Shown here: positions 54,401-60,791 of the stretch, piece after piece
Layout of the letters: the number at the start of each line of letters is the position of its first letter
Position numbering within the stretch: position 1 is the stretch's first letter
NCBI GenBank assembly: GCA_035934555.1
Contig: DASYXT010000039.1
Span: 138,808-202,807, forward strand
Direction: 5' to 3'
From: DASYXT01 sp035934555
GTDB lineage: Bacteria > Verrucomicrobiota > Verrucomicrobiia > Limisphaerales > UBA8199
DNA length: 64,000 nucleotides
The notes under the pieces: generated by a model
Databases searched by the model: none
Told to the model about the DNA's origin: nothing
What the model saw: the letters and a program-made list of their open reading frames with translations, nothing else
Made by a program: the position numbers and the translations under genes

Positions 54401-54772
54401 ATTGACTATTTGGTTGTGAAGCGGTTGCCGAGCGGCGAACTGCGGTATATATTCGCTGAAAATAAGGGGCACTGGTTAACAGGGCCGCCAGTGCTAACAG
54501 GCGCCCAGCCTAGCCGTAGGAACTTTGTACTCTCCAGGCTTGACAACATGATGGGGAATCTGGACCATATGTGGGATCCGGCAAAACTTGATCCTCGTAT
54601 GCTGGAGCTCGCTCGCGAGGCAAGGGATGCCATTCTGCAGGGCAAGCCCATCCATGGCATCGTCGTCAATGTGAACTACTCGCTGAGCTGGCTCCCAGGG
54701 CCGCGGGGAGAGGTTTATTGGTGGCCGCGCGATCCTGCGGTGAAGCCCTGGCACCCTGGCAATGCCTATTGA
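45476..54772 (+). CDS. Giant secreted multidomain protein with C-terminal nuclease-like toxin domain
   Basis: A 3098-residue protein. The start at 45476 follows GGAG with good spacing. Layout, with approximate residues: signal peptide 1-37; beta-rich head 40-490; Calx-beta 500-600; beta-sandwich of CBM type 608-790 (INLDFVPQNYNP start); Ig-like 791-872; Cys-rich region 875-1060 and further modules to 1740; calcium-binding thrombospondin-3-like loop 1755-1785 (DGDSDGDGIPDYVD); Big_1/invasin-like pair 2065-2255; LamG-like 2317-2495; helical pre-toxin region 2660-2940. The last ~155 residues look like a PD-(D/E)xK nuclease: D2977 in QGIDYLVV, then E2995-x-K2997 in FAENKGHW. This layout is typical of polymorphic toxins. 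The gene 23 bases downstream may be its immunity protein. Function is inferred. Confidence 0.8.
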   Translation: MRALGKNLMKIHWLSKGLSIAFSALALLVCTTGIHAQTSPSDHGYMAAERGHEYTVWSKWVWQTNQGIATVESNTLVQVASGLNRWQSSQWVPAAPELVVTNGGVLGRGAQAAAFFSGNLNSIAATRVHMPDGQWLKTHIVGLAYHDASSNTNLLVAAPKDCAPQIVGTNRVAYLDAFDDLRCDVVYSYTALGVRQDIVLRENPGDPAILYGLNAQSTYLLVISEVDEGPAPQITERAWPAGEDVLVDQTLNFGSMGMVPGRAFRVEHTSGDLCGLLVAKRLETVAGRRFIVERVRYERIEPDLRTLPTSATPLTNAPGITLTNGSIRKPMRWYASGALPPARTSVSGISGRPLKVANVDNRPGVVLDWNLALNPGDFAFTCGNYVVSGETRLADVAFSPNAVLKYDLGASLHVDGALTWSEGPDCGDAPALLTSANDDAHGVVLDWSTHSPTRGDYGPALVVRAQDLPLARLHITNLFGAPGIIAERPAPSSVTIIALKPAARRRAGDSAAVAVRRVDGDWSQPLTVPFTVSGSAVLGQDYQPIGTNVTIPAGEGSTILSVFPTATAEAQPLATVTVALQPDPQEAYVLGAQTSQTLALVESGSLPLPTLINLDFVPQNYNPNSYKVGFAATGQTASDFWNALSCPNQYGASLANLVAADFSATTVGLTVNNCPGTWAQNSPDPMYAGYMYPSYGQTGTLTFNNLRAGRYNVYLYGYDGNYDLAVGSTSYGNHRNRDWPIMSPLVWTEGKQYSRFSNVTLASGQNLVVTLRPGSDGWAVIAGLQVALIPDLVSIATQPANQTVMEGFTATFNVGLSGFGPVSYQWTVGGQDIPGATTSTYTTEPLDMSASGRVYAARITNPAGAVTTTGATLTVLQCDPSSNPLGAVGWVFSCEDKFYIQVSNLTDHNLTGGQFDLYVYFDGVNRSFLRTLLPWSPTDVLPQGKARIFTFCSPDHSITNVDCAVFYRGGGSCAASQKFRIQNLDKVALVVHNTTLVLDRPSLCDQTGPNLVVPYERPACWYADRNCACDGWPTPLPTHSGGGSAVLDNFYQASSPAEHVNVGCPKKGFKNVYAMKQWHGVFGPMSDMLGTTYSSMKGDCPCQTPSLPVNAVDDTKYLQMHAAAHFEDHYLYFGGSGVIDWPESGQVERDCVVDRLSGKRTYAGSDMGDSAGAAFKAIRDVRLPDLPGIYCGKVSQYRSRLLGLPGPDHPVDFSPVFTDGPVPAMDWDYTWSFTVGDTTRSGHTKGFVKLDLAAGTYSCHYDYYSEQSSESPGMDPQVTWEAVTENEEINLSSASVAFSGDWSNTSSAIVEDTWGSQGGSVTYGHAYTVAQLNADIDGLLTTWDLLDDVQYPWRDDGSVSSGPLVTYNERGATPPSIGFNMINYGDEQNPNWGPPIDDFTPPWPTQPAGAILGAPLQVHGLNGEIYSNEAYFNFYHLNYHFENSGVGDPQAFIRSYGASSPFPNATQWTDADQARIFPAGPFWAYGCGEHFGFWLKNPYITDTGGEWEQGGYWGLVKCKWAETIGSAIPPGKDFVFKDWTFNFRDFIQTYLWNANAWYRNNIDTGCPGMGTESPVRFTPIDIPMGQPGGGYYIGPGSWWVSDMATTPLHYSYDCCQPAIYVQPNAPGPDCSSGVFAPMPPAVCDQRYGSLWMGRVEQQTSDAHACDNYVANRNAGVANSPTCDPQIQLDLRWHEKSNGYEVFYAPLGLDFGGIPPERLTLDLDIDSDNNNSFDPPGRTEAEDRVEDITPGKVLWIHDGDSDGDGIPDYVDGFDLDNSNPEDDVSPYDRFVPLVIELPEHFDLASGNVLISYSASDPSQVWFDSSSSTCVLPPGALRIWRKDGNFPRNKNGASGLDSLGNPVPAGDYVAPGSYSDLSKLGFSPTVRIVTLYVEGVRSSTVLGDQTVTVIYSDARGSASDFVRVTVDLPLDSNIEPHDPRDTADPYTELTYSVSADEAETYLQASYFVQVGQDRDANPIMQPVGDGSVVKWQIMDGSAVGTLSSQETITQDGFTWVKLTTSQHPGNLYKIQAKLKKIVCQNVNGFEKPGGQAFHTNESAVIEVVPGRTRQFTANVTGGSTMPADGKSTKLITATMRDARGELIAQGTDVYWHLKGLGVLADAQDTIDTNGEATARLIAGTVAGNQDIEVEADGQTYTVSVQNTPIDIGLETSGPNVDMAIGGCTTLTATLPGVADGAGVEWSSTKGNVSSAASTVQNGQTAITLHADGTTRTGDALVTASLGGNVKTIRVPFVSSAPISCSASRPTIAGDATSDGTVAVPRLDGTTEQVPFSTSSDVTLRAPSYPRERAHVVFGELLPAQLVHFDFESVTDSRTWDDSGHFAASLAGATLNPGFAYSGFNSLGFDGVSSASIPNQPTFQLQRDFGITVYVNLFTYGGALVAKPGEYSLSVDEVGRPVFSVTTDAGTFTASSSQLLPLYQWTEVEARLGSDGTLTVSVGGWQDRATFTGEPQASASGITLGAGFAGNLDSLSFTRGTVFHIVQDPPWTVTGLDASGNVTLDSQGSATISMHGAGAMNPANPHGHRVSAQISITPTATPDMTATETAQEVVQVVPKSEYAIITAMAGGISVTTGGATQPLTDFEREELVSRHLANFLITGQRSAAVLPMHAGSLTANSEVGFRVAIWLEETTVEASRVNRLMVSVLNGVPEDAANQLNNQLSELMKHAAAQGRDSSFQQFFQENAGQLVSGLYELSQENGAYLKALATALDGQETWTNASQVAQTYGGNLVQELGEIAGQEQLPRTFLQRSLDWLVKHLPSNPLTPWQKKSFNTGGDMLRQHLNQGVTEGTVDPQFSYCAGYLWGLVRLLNQNQGLATDPMEGIKVGAELVSTVVNAISGDEQAKQALLEMVPVYGTYRSFDGSLNDWENGSYFDSGIGSFQGTLGAVGDVTLVSGVAIKSARVLTKLNKSLDLVRNWTSPRMCPPNHLVDSKATDWAVRRFERRGYEVVPLTNPSNQGIDYLVVKRLPSGELRYIFAENKGHWLTGPPVLTGAQPSRRNFVLSRLDNMMGNLDHMWDPAKLDPRMLELAREARDAILQGKPIHGIVVNVNYSLSWLPGPRGEVYWWPRDPAVKPWHPGNAY

Positions 54773-54795
54773 TACTTCTACGTCTTCAACAGCCC

Positions 54796-55665
54796 ATGAA
54801 ATCCGTTTTTGACTACAGGGAACTAGTAAGAAAGTCGAAGGAGTGGCTTAGCGATACCTCGAAGGATTGGATGTGCAATCGGCCGCGCCGCGACCTGCAC
54901 CATTTTTTAGAATCCGCTTACCCCTCGGGCTGCGGCAAGGCCATCGGCAGAATTCTAGATCTCGCCGTGTGGGGCGCACGAAACGGCTGCCTCATGGTTG
55001 CTCGAGAAGACTGCGGTGGGTGGGAAGAACTCAAGCGGTTCTTCGAATACCGCGTGTGGGTTCTACGCACCCAACTCCGGGCCGTGGATCTTGCCAAGGG
55101 AAAGCGCCCCACAGCGGATCCCACTCTCGCGCCTTTTCACCTTCTGGGGATGGCGCTAACGTTCCGCGAGCCATCTGTGGTGCGTTGGTTGGGCGAGGCG
55201 ATCCTGAATAGTCGCACAGGCCAACTCTTGGGATACTGGATAGATGTATATTTGCCATTCCGGCTCTATATCTGCGAACTCCATTCGCGGCTCACCAGCG
55301 TAGGAACCGTGTCAGAATGCTTTGGTCCCTACAAAGGGATTTTTTCAAATTGGGAAAGCTCGGTCGCTTTGTCAGTAGAGATCGCGAAGATTGCTGACTA
55401 CCACATCACGCGCATTGACACGGGAAGGGATGACGAGTACGGCGAGTTTAATTTCAATCCGCACGACATCTTCCCCACAGAGATCCTGGCGCTCTATCGA
55501 GTGCGCGAGAAACTCGGCCTAGAAACCCCATTGGTTCAGCATCCGCTGCTGGACACGCCATTTGCCCAGGTGCCAGAGACAATCAGGTATGATCCTGATC
55601 CATTGGTGACTGAGGCGATGAGCTTAGTCGAGAAACTCTTGCCCGAAGCTGTGTCGAAACCGTAG
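54796..55665 (+). CDS. Candidate immunity protein for the giant toxin
   Basis: A 289-residue soluble protein with no signal peptide, starting 23 bases after the giant gene and in the same direction. It is mostly helical and shows no recognised domain. Charged and aromatic segments such as RELVRKSKEWLSD and a strongly conserved-looking DIFPTEILALYRV end are visible. The position directly after a C-terminal toxin domain, the lack of export signal, and the single-gene size fit an immunity protein. No sequence motif proves this. It could also be an unrelated hypothetical. The mobile-element debris begins right after its stop. Confidence 0.55.
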   Translation: MKSVFDYRELVRKSKEWLSDTSKDWMCNRPRRDLHHFLESAYPSGCGKAIGRILDLAVWGARNGCLMVAREDCGGWEELKRFFEYRVWVLRTQLRAVDLAKGKRPTADPTLAPFHLLGMALTFREPSVVRWLGEAILNSRTGQLLGYWIDVYLPFRLYICELHSRLTSVGTVSECFGPYKGIFSNWESSVALSVEIAKIADYHITRIDTGRDDEYGEFNFNPHDIFPTEILALYRVREKLGLETPLVQHPLLDTPFAQVPETIRYDPDPLVTEAMSLVEKLLPEAVSKP

Positions 55666-55699
55666 TCGTAGTGGTTTCGGGTGCCAAGGGAAAGCTTTA

Positions 55700-55820
55700 G
55701 GGTAGAGTAGGCGAGGTGGAACGGGGCGGATTAAACTGACCGTTGTTGCTGGTTCCGTGGTTCCACTTCGCCCCTCATCAAACCGGACGAACGGATTTCC
55801 CGTATCTGGCTTTCCGGGTC
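55700..55820 (-). other. Group II intron-like remnant
   Basis: On the minus strand, the stretch reading GGAAAGCCAGATACGGG, then CCGTTCGTCCGGTTTGATGAG and GGGGCGAAGTGGAACC, resembles the conserved domain I-III block of bacterial group II introns, including the typical complementary tail with CCGTTCCACC. No reverse transcriptase frame is intact. I report this from memory of intron sequences, without a computed fold. It occupies the 276-base gap after the immunity candidate. Confidence 0.35.
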
Positions 55821-55941
55821 GCTTCGTCGCAAGCATTCGGTTTCCACAGCTTTTCCACGCAGCGTGTTGTGCCAATGGCCAAAATCCGTAACGACCATGC
55901 AGCAAGGAGTATGTTGGTTTGGGGTCAGAACAGAATGGCGC

Positions 55942-56289
55942 TTAGATAGTGCCCAAAACTTTACGCGACAGGCGTTTGCGTCGGCGCGTATCGGAGGCTG
56001 AAGCGAAGATGATCTGACGTGAGATGCTTTCCATGTGCTGGAGTGTTTTGCGGAGTCTTCTTTGGTTGCTCACGGCTTGGCGCATGGCTGCGAATTGATC
56101 GCGGCTCAGCGCCACGCTGACGGTCTTCTGGGCCACTTTTCGGGTCCATTGAAACCCGCTACGGCCGGAGGTAAGAGCCGAACGCTGGAGGACTGATCCT
56201 TGGCTGATAAGGCCAATGCGCGCGAGGCTTTGGCGCAAGCGGTCATATTGGCGCTGCAAAGCCGGCACAGAGTGAGCGAGTTTTCGCAT
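55942..56289 (-). CDS. DUF6788-like small protein, transposon-associated
   Basis: A 115-residue basic protein. It begins with a helical segment ALQRQYDRLRQSLARIGLIS and has the block SGFQWTRKVAQKTVSVALSR. I recall this combination from DUF6788 proteins that sit beside transposases. The chosen ATG at 56289 begins the conserved part; the frame runs upstream to 56400 without support. It is divergent from the IS4 fragment at 56342, with 52 bases between starts, so both likely belong to one mobile element. No ribosome site is clear. Confidence 0.55.
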   Translation of the reverse strand: MRKLAHSVPALQRQYDRLRQSLARIGLISQGSVLQRSALTSGRSGFQWTRKVAQKTVSVALSRDQFAAMRQAVSNQRRLRKTLQHMESISRQIIFASASDTRRRKRLSRKVLGTI

Positions 56290-56341
56290 TGGGGTAAGTT
56301 TAAGCTGGCTGTCAAGCCTGGCACAGTAGTAATACTGTGCA

Positions 56342-56772
56342 ATGCATACACCCTTCTTCCCCGACTGGCGACACCGGTTCGGCCCCATGGGCCGGCGCAT
56401 CGTTCGCCTGCGCCAGCAAAGCCTCCTTCATCTGGACCAGCTCTTCGGCCCGTTCCTGCCCCCAGCCTTGCTGGCGCAGGCTGAGGAGGGCCCCAACAGC
56501 CGAGAACGCGTTTTCAGCGTTCGGCGCACCTTCTTTGGCTTCCTCTATCAGGTGCTCAACCCCGACTGCCCTTGCCGCGAGGTGGTCCGTCAAATCCAAG
56601 CGCTCTTTTCCCTCCACGCCCGCGGTCCGGTCGATGAAGCCACCGGCGCCTACTGCCAGGCCCGCAGGCGCTTGCCTTGGGATATTTTGCCCCGCTTGCG
56701 TTGCGCCGCCGCGGCCCACGCCCAAAAAGCTTGCCGCCTCCAGAGTTCTGACTCGGCCATATGCGCCACAAG
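56342..56772 (+). pseudogene. Truncated IS4-family transposase, N-terminal part
   Basis: The frame from 56342 reads like the N-terminal domain of IS4-type transposases: RVFSVRRTFFGFLYQVLNPD, then PCREVVRQIQALFSLH and DEATGAYCQARRRLPWDIL. The DDE catalytic domain is missing. Similarity ends close to 56772, where a 49-bp repeat begins, and the open frame (to 57034) continues only as unrelated sequence. The element is therefore dead. It lies in the gap between the immunity candidate and the next unknown gene. Confidence 0.7.
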
Positions 56773-56821
56773 CGCCAAACTTTTTCGCTTTACAGGGCGC
56801 CGACTACTTGCTAATCAGAAC
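56773..56821. repeat. 49-bp direct repeat, copy 1
   Basis: This copy reads cgccaaactttttcgc, then tttacaggg, with a variable base, gccgac and taatcagaac. It matches the second copy (58510-58558) at 45 of 49 positions, in the same orientation, 1737 bases apart. It directly follows the break point of the transposase. The two copies bracket the 57039 and 57868 genes, so they look like cassette borders. Confidence 0.8.
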
Positions 56822-57038
56822 AAGAACTGGGAGGGTCGCCTCACGAACCGTTTCAACGGTTTCATTCTTTCCCGACGACTGCTCTCGCATGGTGGGTTTT
56901 TGGGTCAGGGTTTTTGGGTCAGAACAACTTATTTCCCAAGCTCGAAAGATTGTCAGCACTTGACTTTAAACCTCAGCCTGCCGAATGTGTCCACCAGTGG
57001 CCAGGAAGCTGCGCGTCCATTAGCATTTCAATAACCCA

Positions 57039-57827
57039 ATGAAATTTTTCCAGAGCATTACCCTGACCCCAGAGCATTGCCCCAAGGACCTCTACGGCCG
57101 AGTTGTTGGCATGGCACCGAATGGGCAGCGGGGCTCTCTTTTCCACTTGGAAGCTAAGGCGGGAGACGAGGACTCCGGGATTATAGTGAAGAAGATCGTT
57201 GCGCTCTGCACGGAGCATGGCCTCGACAAAATTCCTGGTGCGTACTCACACATGGTTGACCGTGTGTATGAGCAGTCCGATTTCGAAGCTGCACCCCTGC
57301 TCATGCTCGAGACCCAATTCAAAATGTTCCACGGTGCGCAGGGGCGGGATGCGGAGGGCCGGTTGTCACTGCCCATTGGCCAAGCGAAGCCCAGCATCAA
57401 AGTAGCCTCGATTTATCCGCAGCCCTGGGTTGTCGTGTCGAGTGAGGTGCGCAAGATCTTGGAGTCGGAACATCTCGCGGGGCTGCAATTTGGCGAGGTT
57501 CTTGTTAGGGCAAGATCACGGACACCGAGCGTCGGCTTTTTCTGGGAACTCCGGAGCGAAGTAGTGCTACCCAAGATGTTAAACTCGATCCCTTACCCGG
57601 AAACCCCCTTCCCTTCGTACGGCATTGTCGATCCACCGTTCCACACCGTGGAGCCGCACTACCGAGCGGGCGACCTTAAGAGTCTTGGCCGCTTCGACGC
57701 AGCGCGTACGTTCGAGCCGCTTGGCGGCCCTTATCCGTATCTTATCGTCTCGCAGCGGCTATACCAGCATTGTCTTAGGAGTAAAATTCGGCTGCGTGTA
57801 CGCCCGGTGCGCATTGAACAATCGTAA
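57039..57827 (+). CDS. Unknown protein, possible immunity gene
   Basis: A 262-residue soluble protein. A C-terminal region (about 125-262) with VVVSSEVRKILESEHLAGLQ and FGEVLVRARS resembles the imm11-type (DUF1629) immunity proteins seen in toxin loci; the match is from recall and weak. No signal peptide or membrane helix is visible, and no Shine-Dalgarno is clear. It lies between the two 49-bp repeats, downstream of the giant toxin gene. Immunity for a displaced or orphan toxin module is an attractive but unproven reading. Confidence 0.5.
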   Translation: MKFFQSITLTPEHCPKDLYGRVVGMAPNGQRGSLFHLEAKAGDEDSGIIVKKIVALCTEHGLDKIPGAYSHMVDRVYEQSDFEAAPLLMLETQFKMFHGAQGRDAEGRLSLPIGQAKPSIKVASIYPQPWVVVSSEVRKILESEHLAGLQFGEVLVRARSRTPSVGFFWELRSEVVLPKMLNSIPYPETPFPSYGIVDPPFHTVEPHYRAGDLKSLGRFDAARTFEPLGGPYPYLIVSQRLYQHCLRSKIRLRVRPVRIEQS

Positions 57828-57867
57828 AGAGCCGGGGTGCTTGAGCGATCCCAACGGAAACAAACTC

Positions 57868-58350
57868 ATGAACACCGCTCGTCCCGCGTTCGACATTGAT
57901 AGCTTGCTGGCAGAACCGAACCCTGAGCGAGCCGCCCGTGCCTTAATTGAGGCGGTCCAGGCAGCGCGGAGGGATGGTAAGCTGATCGGACACGAGAGAG
58001 TCATTTACCATCCGTACCAGGTCCACTGCCGGGTTTCTCACGATGGTATTGGTCTCACGTTGTTCAATTTGGGGCTTGCGCGGTTTTACTGGGCGTAGGA
58101 TGGCCCGCAGAAGTTGGGCACGAGTGAGCGAGCGGCGATTCTGGAGCGAGTCCTTGATTCGTTTGGTAGTCCCGATGCCGCCAGAGGTGCGATTGGCAAG
58201 TCCACGAAAAGCGCGACAACACCCGACCAGGACAGGCTATTCTGTGCCCTTGATTCCAGCTACTGCAGTTCGCGGGAGGACTTCTATGGGCTTCTCGTAG
58301 CCTACGTGAAAGAACATCTCAAAGAGTTTCGGATCCATAGCCGGCAATGA
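57868..58350 (+). pseudogene. Possible immunity gene broken by an in-frame TAG
   Basis: The frame from ATG 57868 encodes 76 residues and stops at TAG 58096-58098. The same frame then continues without another stop to 58350, giving 84 more codons (…LDSFGSPDAARGAIGKS…HLKEFRIHSRQ). The joined product would be about 160 residues, with the stop just after FYWA and before DGPQKLGTSER. A single base change (TAG from TAC or TAT) would explain it. The gene family is not recognised. Amber readthrough or two separate small genes are alternatives, but the second half lacks a ribosome site. Confidence 0.55.
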
Positions 58351-58509
58351 GCACACGTTTTATCTGAAGGCCGGCTGCATCAGGGACAAGACACCGGTTG
58401 TCCCCTTCTGCTCCCAGGCAAAGCTGGTGCCGCCAACCAAGAACCCGAGCGAATCCGCTCGAGCGGTTTCCCTGAATTCCTGAAACGTTGCGCGTGTTCG
58501 GGTAGTCTT

Positions 58510-58558
58510 CGCCAAACTTTTTCGCTTTACAGGGTGCCGACGATTTGATAATCAGAAC
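58510..58558. repeat. 49-bp direct repeat, copy 2
   Basis: Second copy of the repeat at 56773-56821, same strand, four differences. It lies in the 299-base gap between the broken gene and the LuxR-type regulator. Apart from this copy, nothing was seen in the gap. Confidence 0.8.
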
Positions 58559-58649
58559 GCCATTAAAACGGTGGCCGTGAGAATCACGGTCATCGAGTTT
58601 GCCAAGGGAGTTTTGGCGGTCAGCCAATCCTGGCACTGGAAAGACAACC

Positions 58650-59375
58650 ATGGCGAAATATGCGGGCACGAGTCCTGCCGAGGGCAGGGCTTTCGACGGA
58701 GTTATACGGGACAACAACGGGACGGATCGGGGAGTCCATGCGACGGTTCTTGGAAAACCTCAGCCAAGACCGAGGCGCGTCGCGTTAGTGGATCGCGATC
58801 TTGGGCTCGCGCGGGCAGTTCGCGTGGCCCTGAGTTCCGCGCCAGGGTGGCGGCTCACCCATTACACCAGCGGGCAGGAATTCCTGCAGCGCCTCAACAA
58901 CCCCCTGCCGGATGTGGTGCTAATGGAGTGGCTTGCAGCCGAGGCCGCGGATTCGGCCTTTGGGAGGCAGTTCCTGCAGCAATGGCCGCGTGTGCCCGCC
59001 GTAGCGCTGATGTCACAGCCGCAGCCCCACACCGTCGCGACGGCCATCAAGGCCGGTGCCAGCGGGTGCCTGGTCAAACCGATTAGGACGGACCAGCTCC
59101 TCAACTCTCTTAAGCTGGCCGTCGAGGGCCGCAGTGTGCTCTGTCAGCAAGCGCAGGATTCGATCTTCTCGCACTTTCGTGCGCGCGCCGGCAACGCGCC
59201 TTTGACCGCTGGCCAAGTACGCATCGTGGAGCTGCTCAAACGGGGCCACACTGAGAAGGAGATTGCCGTCAAGCTGCGCCTTGCGACAGCGACCGTTCAT
59301 ACGCACCTGGTGCGGGCCTATCGGCTCCTGGGCGCGCACAATCGCGACCAGGCGCTCAAGCAGTTTTACCACTAA
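58650..59375 (+). CDS. LuxR-type regulator with a receiver domain lacking the phospho-acceptor Asp
   Basis: A 241-residue protein. Residues about 42-160 form a response-regulator receiver fold: acidic pocket D48/D50 and Lys K143 are present, but the usual phospho-acceptor Asp is Glu (E93 in DVVLMEWLA). Residues about 184-235 are a LuxR/GerE helix-turn-helix (AGQVRIVELLKRGHTEKEIA, then VHTHLVRAYRLLG). The replaced acceptor suggests a pseudo-receiver that is locked on or senses something else. The start at 58650 follows GGAAAG. No histidine kinase gene is nearby. Confidence 0.82.
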   Translation: MAKYAGTSPAEGRAFDGVIRDNNGTDRGVHATVLGKPQPRPRRVALVDRDLGLARAVRVALSSAPGWRLTHYTSGQEFLQRLNNPLPDVVLMEWLAAEAADSAFGRQFLQQWPRVPAVALMSQPQPHTVATAIKAGASGCLVKPIRTDQLLNSLKLAVEGRSVLCQQAQDSIFSHFRARAGNAPLTAGQVRIVELLKRGHTEKEIAVKLRLATATVHTHLVRAYRLLGAHNRDQALKQFYH

Positions 59376-59489
59376 CCCAGTTCGGCTAAGAAACGCATAC
59401 GTTCGGTCTTGAAGCGCGGTGCATCGGAGTGTGTGGTTCCCGGAGGCCGCTTTCGCTGGCGACCTACGCTTTCAACTGCACCCGACGAA

Positions 59490-60791
59490 TCAGACATCCT
59501 GCAGTTTGCCGGTTTGGTACGTCTCATAGGCGCTGAGGTCCAGCAGGCCGTGGCCGGAAAGGTTGAACAACAGCACCCGTGGGCGCCCTTCTTCGCGGGC
59601 CTTGATGGCCTCGGTGACGACCGCGGCAATCGCATGGGCGGATTCCGGCGCGGGGATGGTGCCTTCGGTTTGAGCGAAGAGCGTTGCAGCCTCAAACACT
59701 TTGGTCTGGTGATAGGCCGCCGCTTCCATCAGGCCGAGTTTAAGCGCGTGGCTGACCATCGGCGACATGCCGTGATAGCGCAGGCCACCGGCGTGGATGG
59801 CGGGCGGCATGAACTTGTGGCCGAGGGTGTACATCATCAGGAGCGGGGTGGTTTCGGCCGTATCGCCGAAGTCGTAGCGCAGGTCGCCTTTGGTCAGAGT
59901 CGGGCAGGCGGAAGGCTCGACACCCACGAGGCGGTAGCGTTTCCCTTCGGTGATTTTCTTGCGCAGGAAGGGGAAAGCCAGCCCGGCGAAATTGCTGCCG
60001 CCACCGCAACAGCCCAAAATGACATCCGGCTCTTCGCCGGCGATTTCCATTTGCTTGAGAGCTTCCTGGCCGATCACCGTCTGGTGCAGGCAGACGTGGT
60101 TCAGGACGCTGCCGAGGGAGTATTTGGTGTTGGGGTGTTTGACCGTATCCTCGATGGCCTCGCTGATGGCGATGCCGAGGCTGCCCGGGCAATGCGGGTC
60201 CTCCGCCAGCAATTTGCGCCCGTACTCGGTCTGGTCGCTGGGGCTGGAATGGACCGTCGCGCCCCAGGTGTGCATGAGCATGCGGCGGTAAGGCTTGTGT
60301 TGGTAGCTCACCTTCACCATGTACACATTGCATTCGAGGTGGAACAGTTTGCAGGCCAGCGCCAACGAAGCGCCCCATTGGCCGGCGCCGGTTTCGGTGG
60401 CCAGCCGTTTGGTGCCGGCGACCTTGTTGTAATAAGCCTGGGCCACGGAGGTATTGACCTTGTGGCTGCCGGCGGGGCTGACTCCCTCGTATTTGTAGTA
60501 AATGTGCGCCGGGGTCTGCAGGGCCTTTTCAAGACGAACCGCGCGCAACAGCGGGGTAGGGCGCCATAAGGCATAGATGTCGCGAATCGGCTCGGGGATT
60601 TCGAGCCACCGCTCCGCGCTCATCTCCTGTTTCACAAGGTTCTCAGGAAAGATGGCCAGCAGCGCTTCCGGGGGAATGGGCTCGCGAGTAGCCGGATGCA
60701 GCGGTGGCGGCAGCGGCTCGGGGAAATCAGTCAGGAGATTGTACCAGGTCCTGGGGATATCCGTTTGCGTCAGGTCGAAACGTGTTTGCAT
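59490..60791 (-). CDS. trpB2: TrpB2-type tryptophan synthase beta chain
   Basis: A 433-residue PLP enzyme of the TrpB2 subfamily, longer than TrpB1. The PLP lysine is K111 in AGSHKVNTS; the phosphate-binding loop is CCGGGSNFAG. TETGAGQWG and NVYMVKVS are further subfamily blocks. TrpB2 condenses indole with serine and usually works without TrpA; here no trpA or other trp gene is present. It is likely an indole-salvage enzyme. It stands alone on the minus strand and converges with the LuxR-type gene. Confidence 0.93.
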   Translation of the reverse strand: MQTRFDLTQTDIPRTWYNLLTDFPEPLPPPLHPATREPIPPEALLAIFPENLVKQEMSAERWLEIPEPIRDIYALWRPTPLLRAVRLEKALQTPAHIYYKYEGVSPAGSHKVNTSVAQAYYNKVAGTKRLATETGAGQWGASLALACKLFHLECNVYMVKVSYQHKPYRRMLMHTWGATVHSSPSDQTEYGRKLLAEDPHCPGSLGIAISEAIEDTVKHPNTKYSLGSVLNHVCLHQTVIGQEALKQMEIAGEEPDVILGCCGGGSNFAGLAFPFLRKKITEGKRYRLVGVEPSACPTLTKGDLRYDFGDTAETTPLLMMYTLGHKFMPPAIHAGGLRYHGMSPMVSHALKLGLMEAAAYHQTKVFEAATLFAQTEGTIPAPESAHAIAAVVTEAIKAREEGRPRVLLFNLSGHGLLDLSAYETYQTGKLQDV

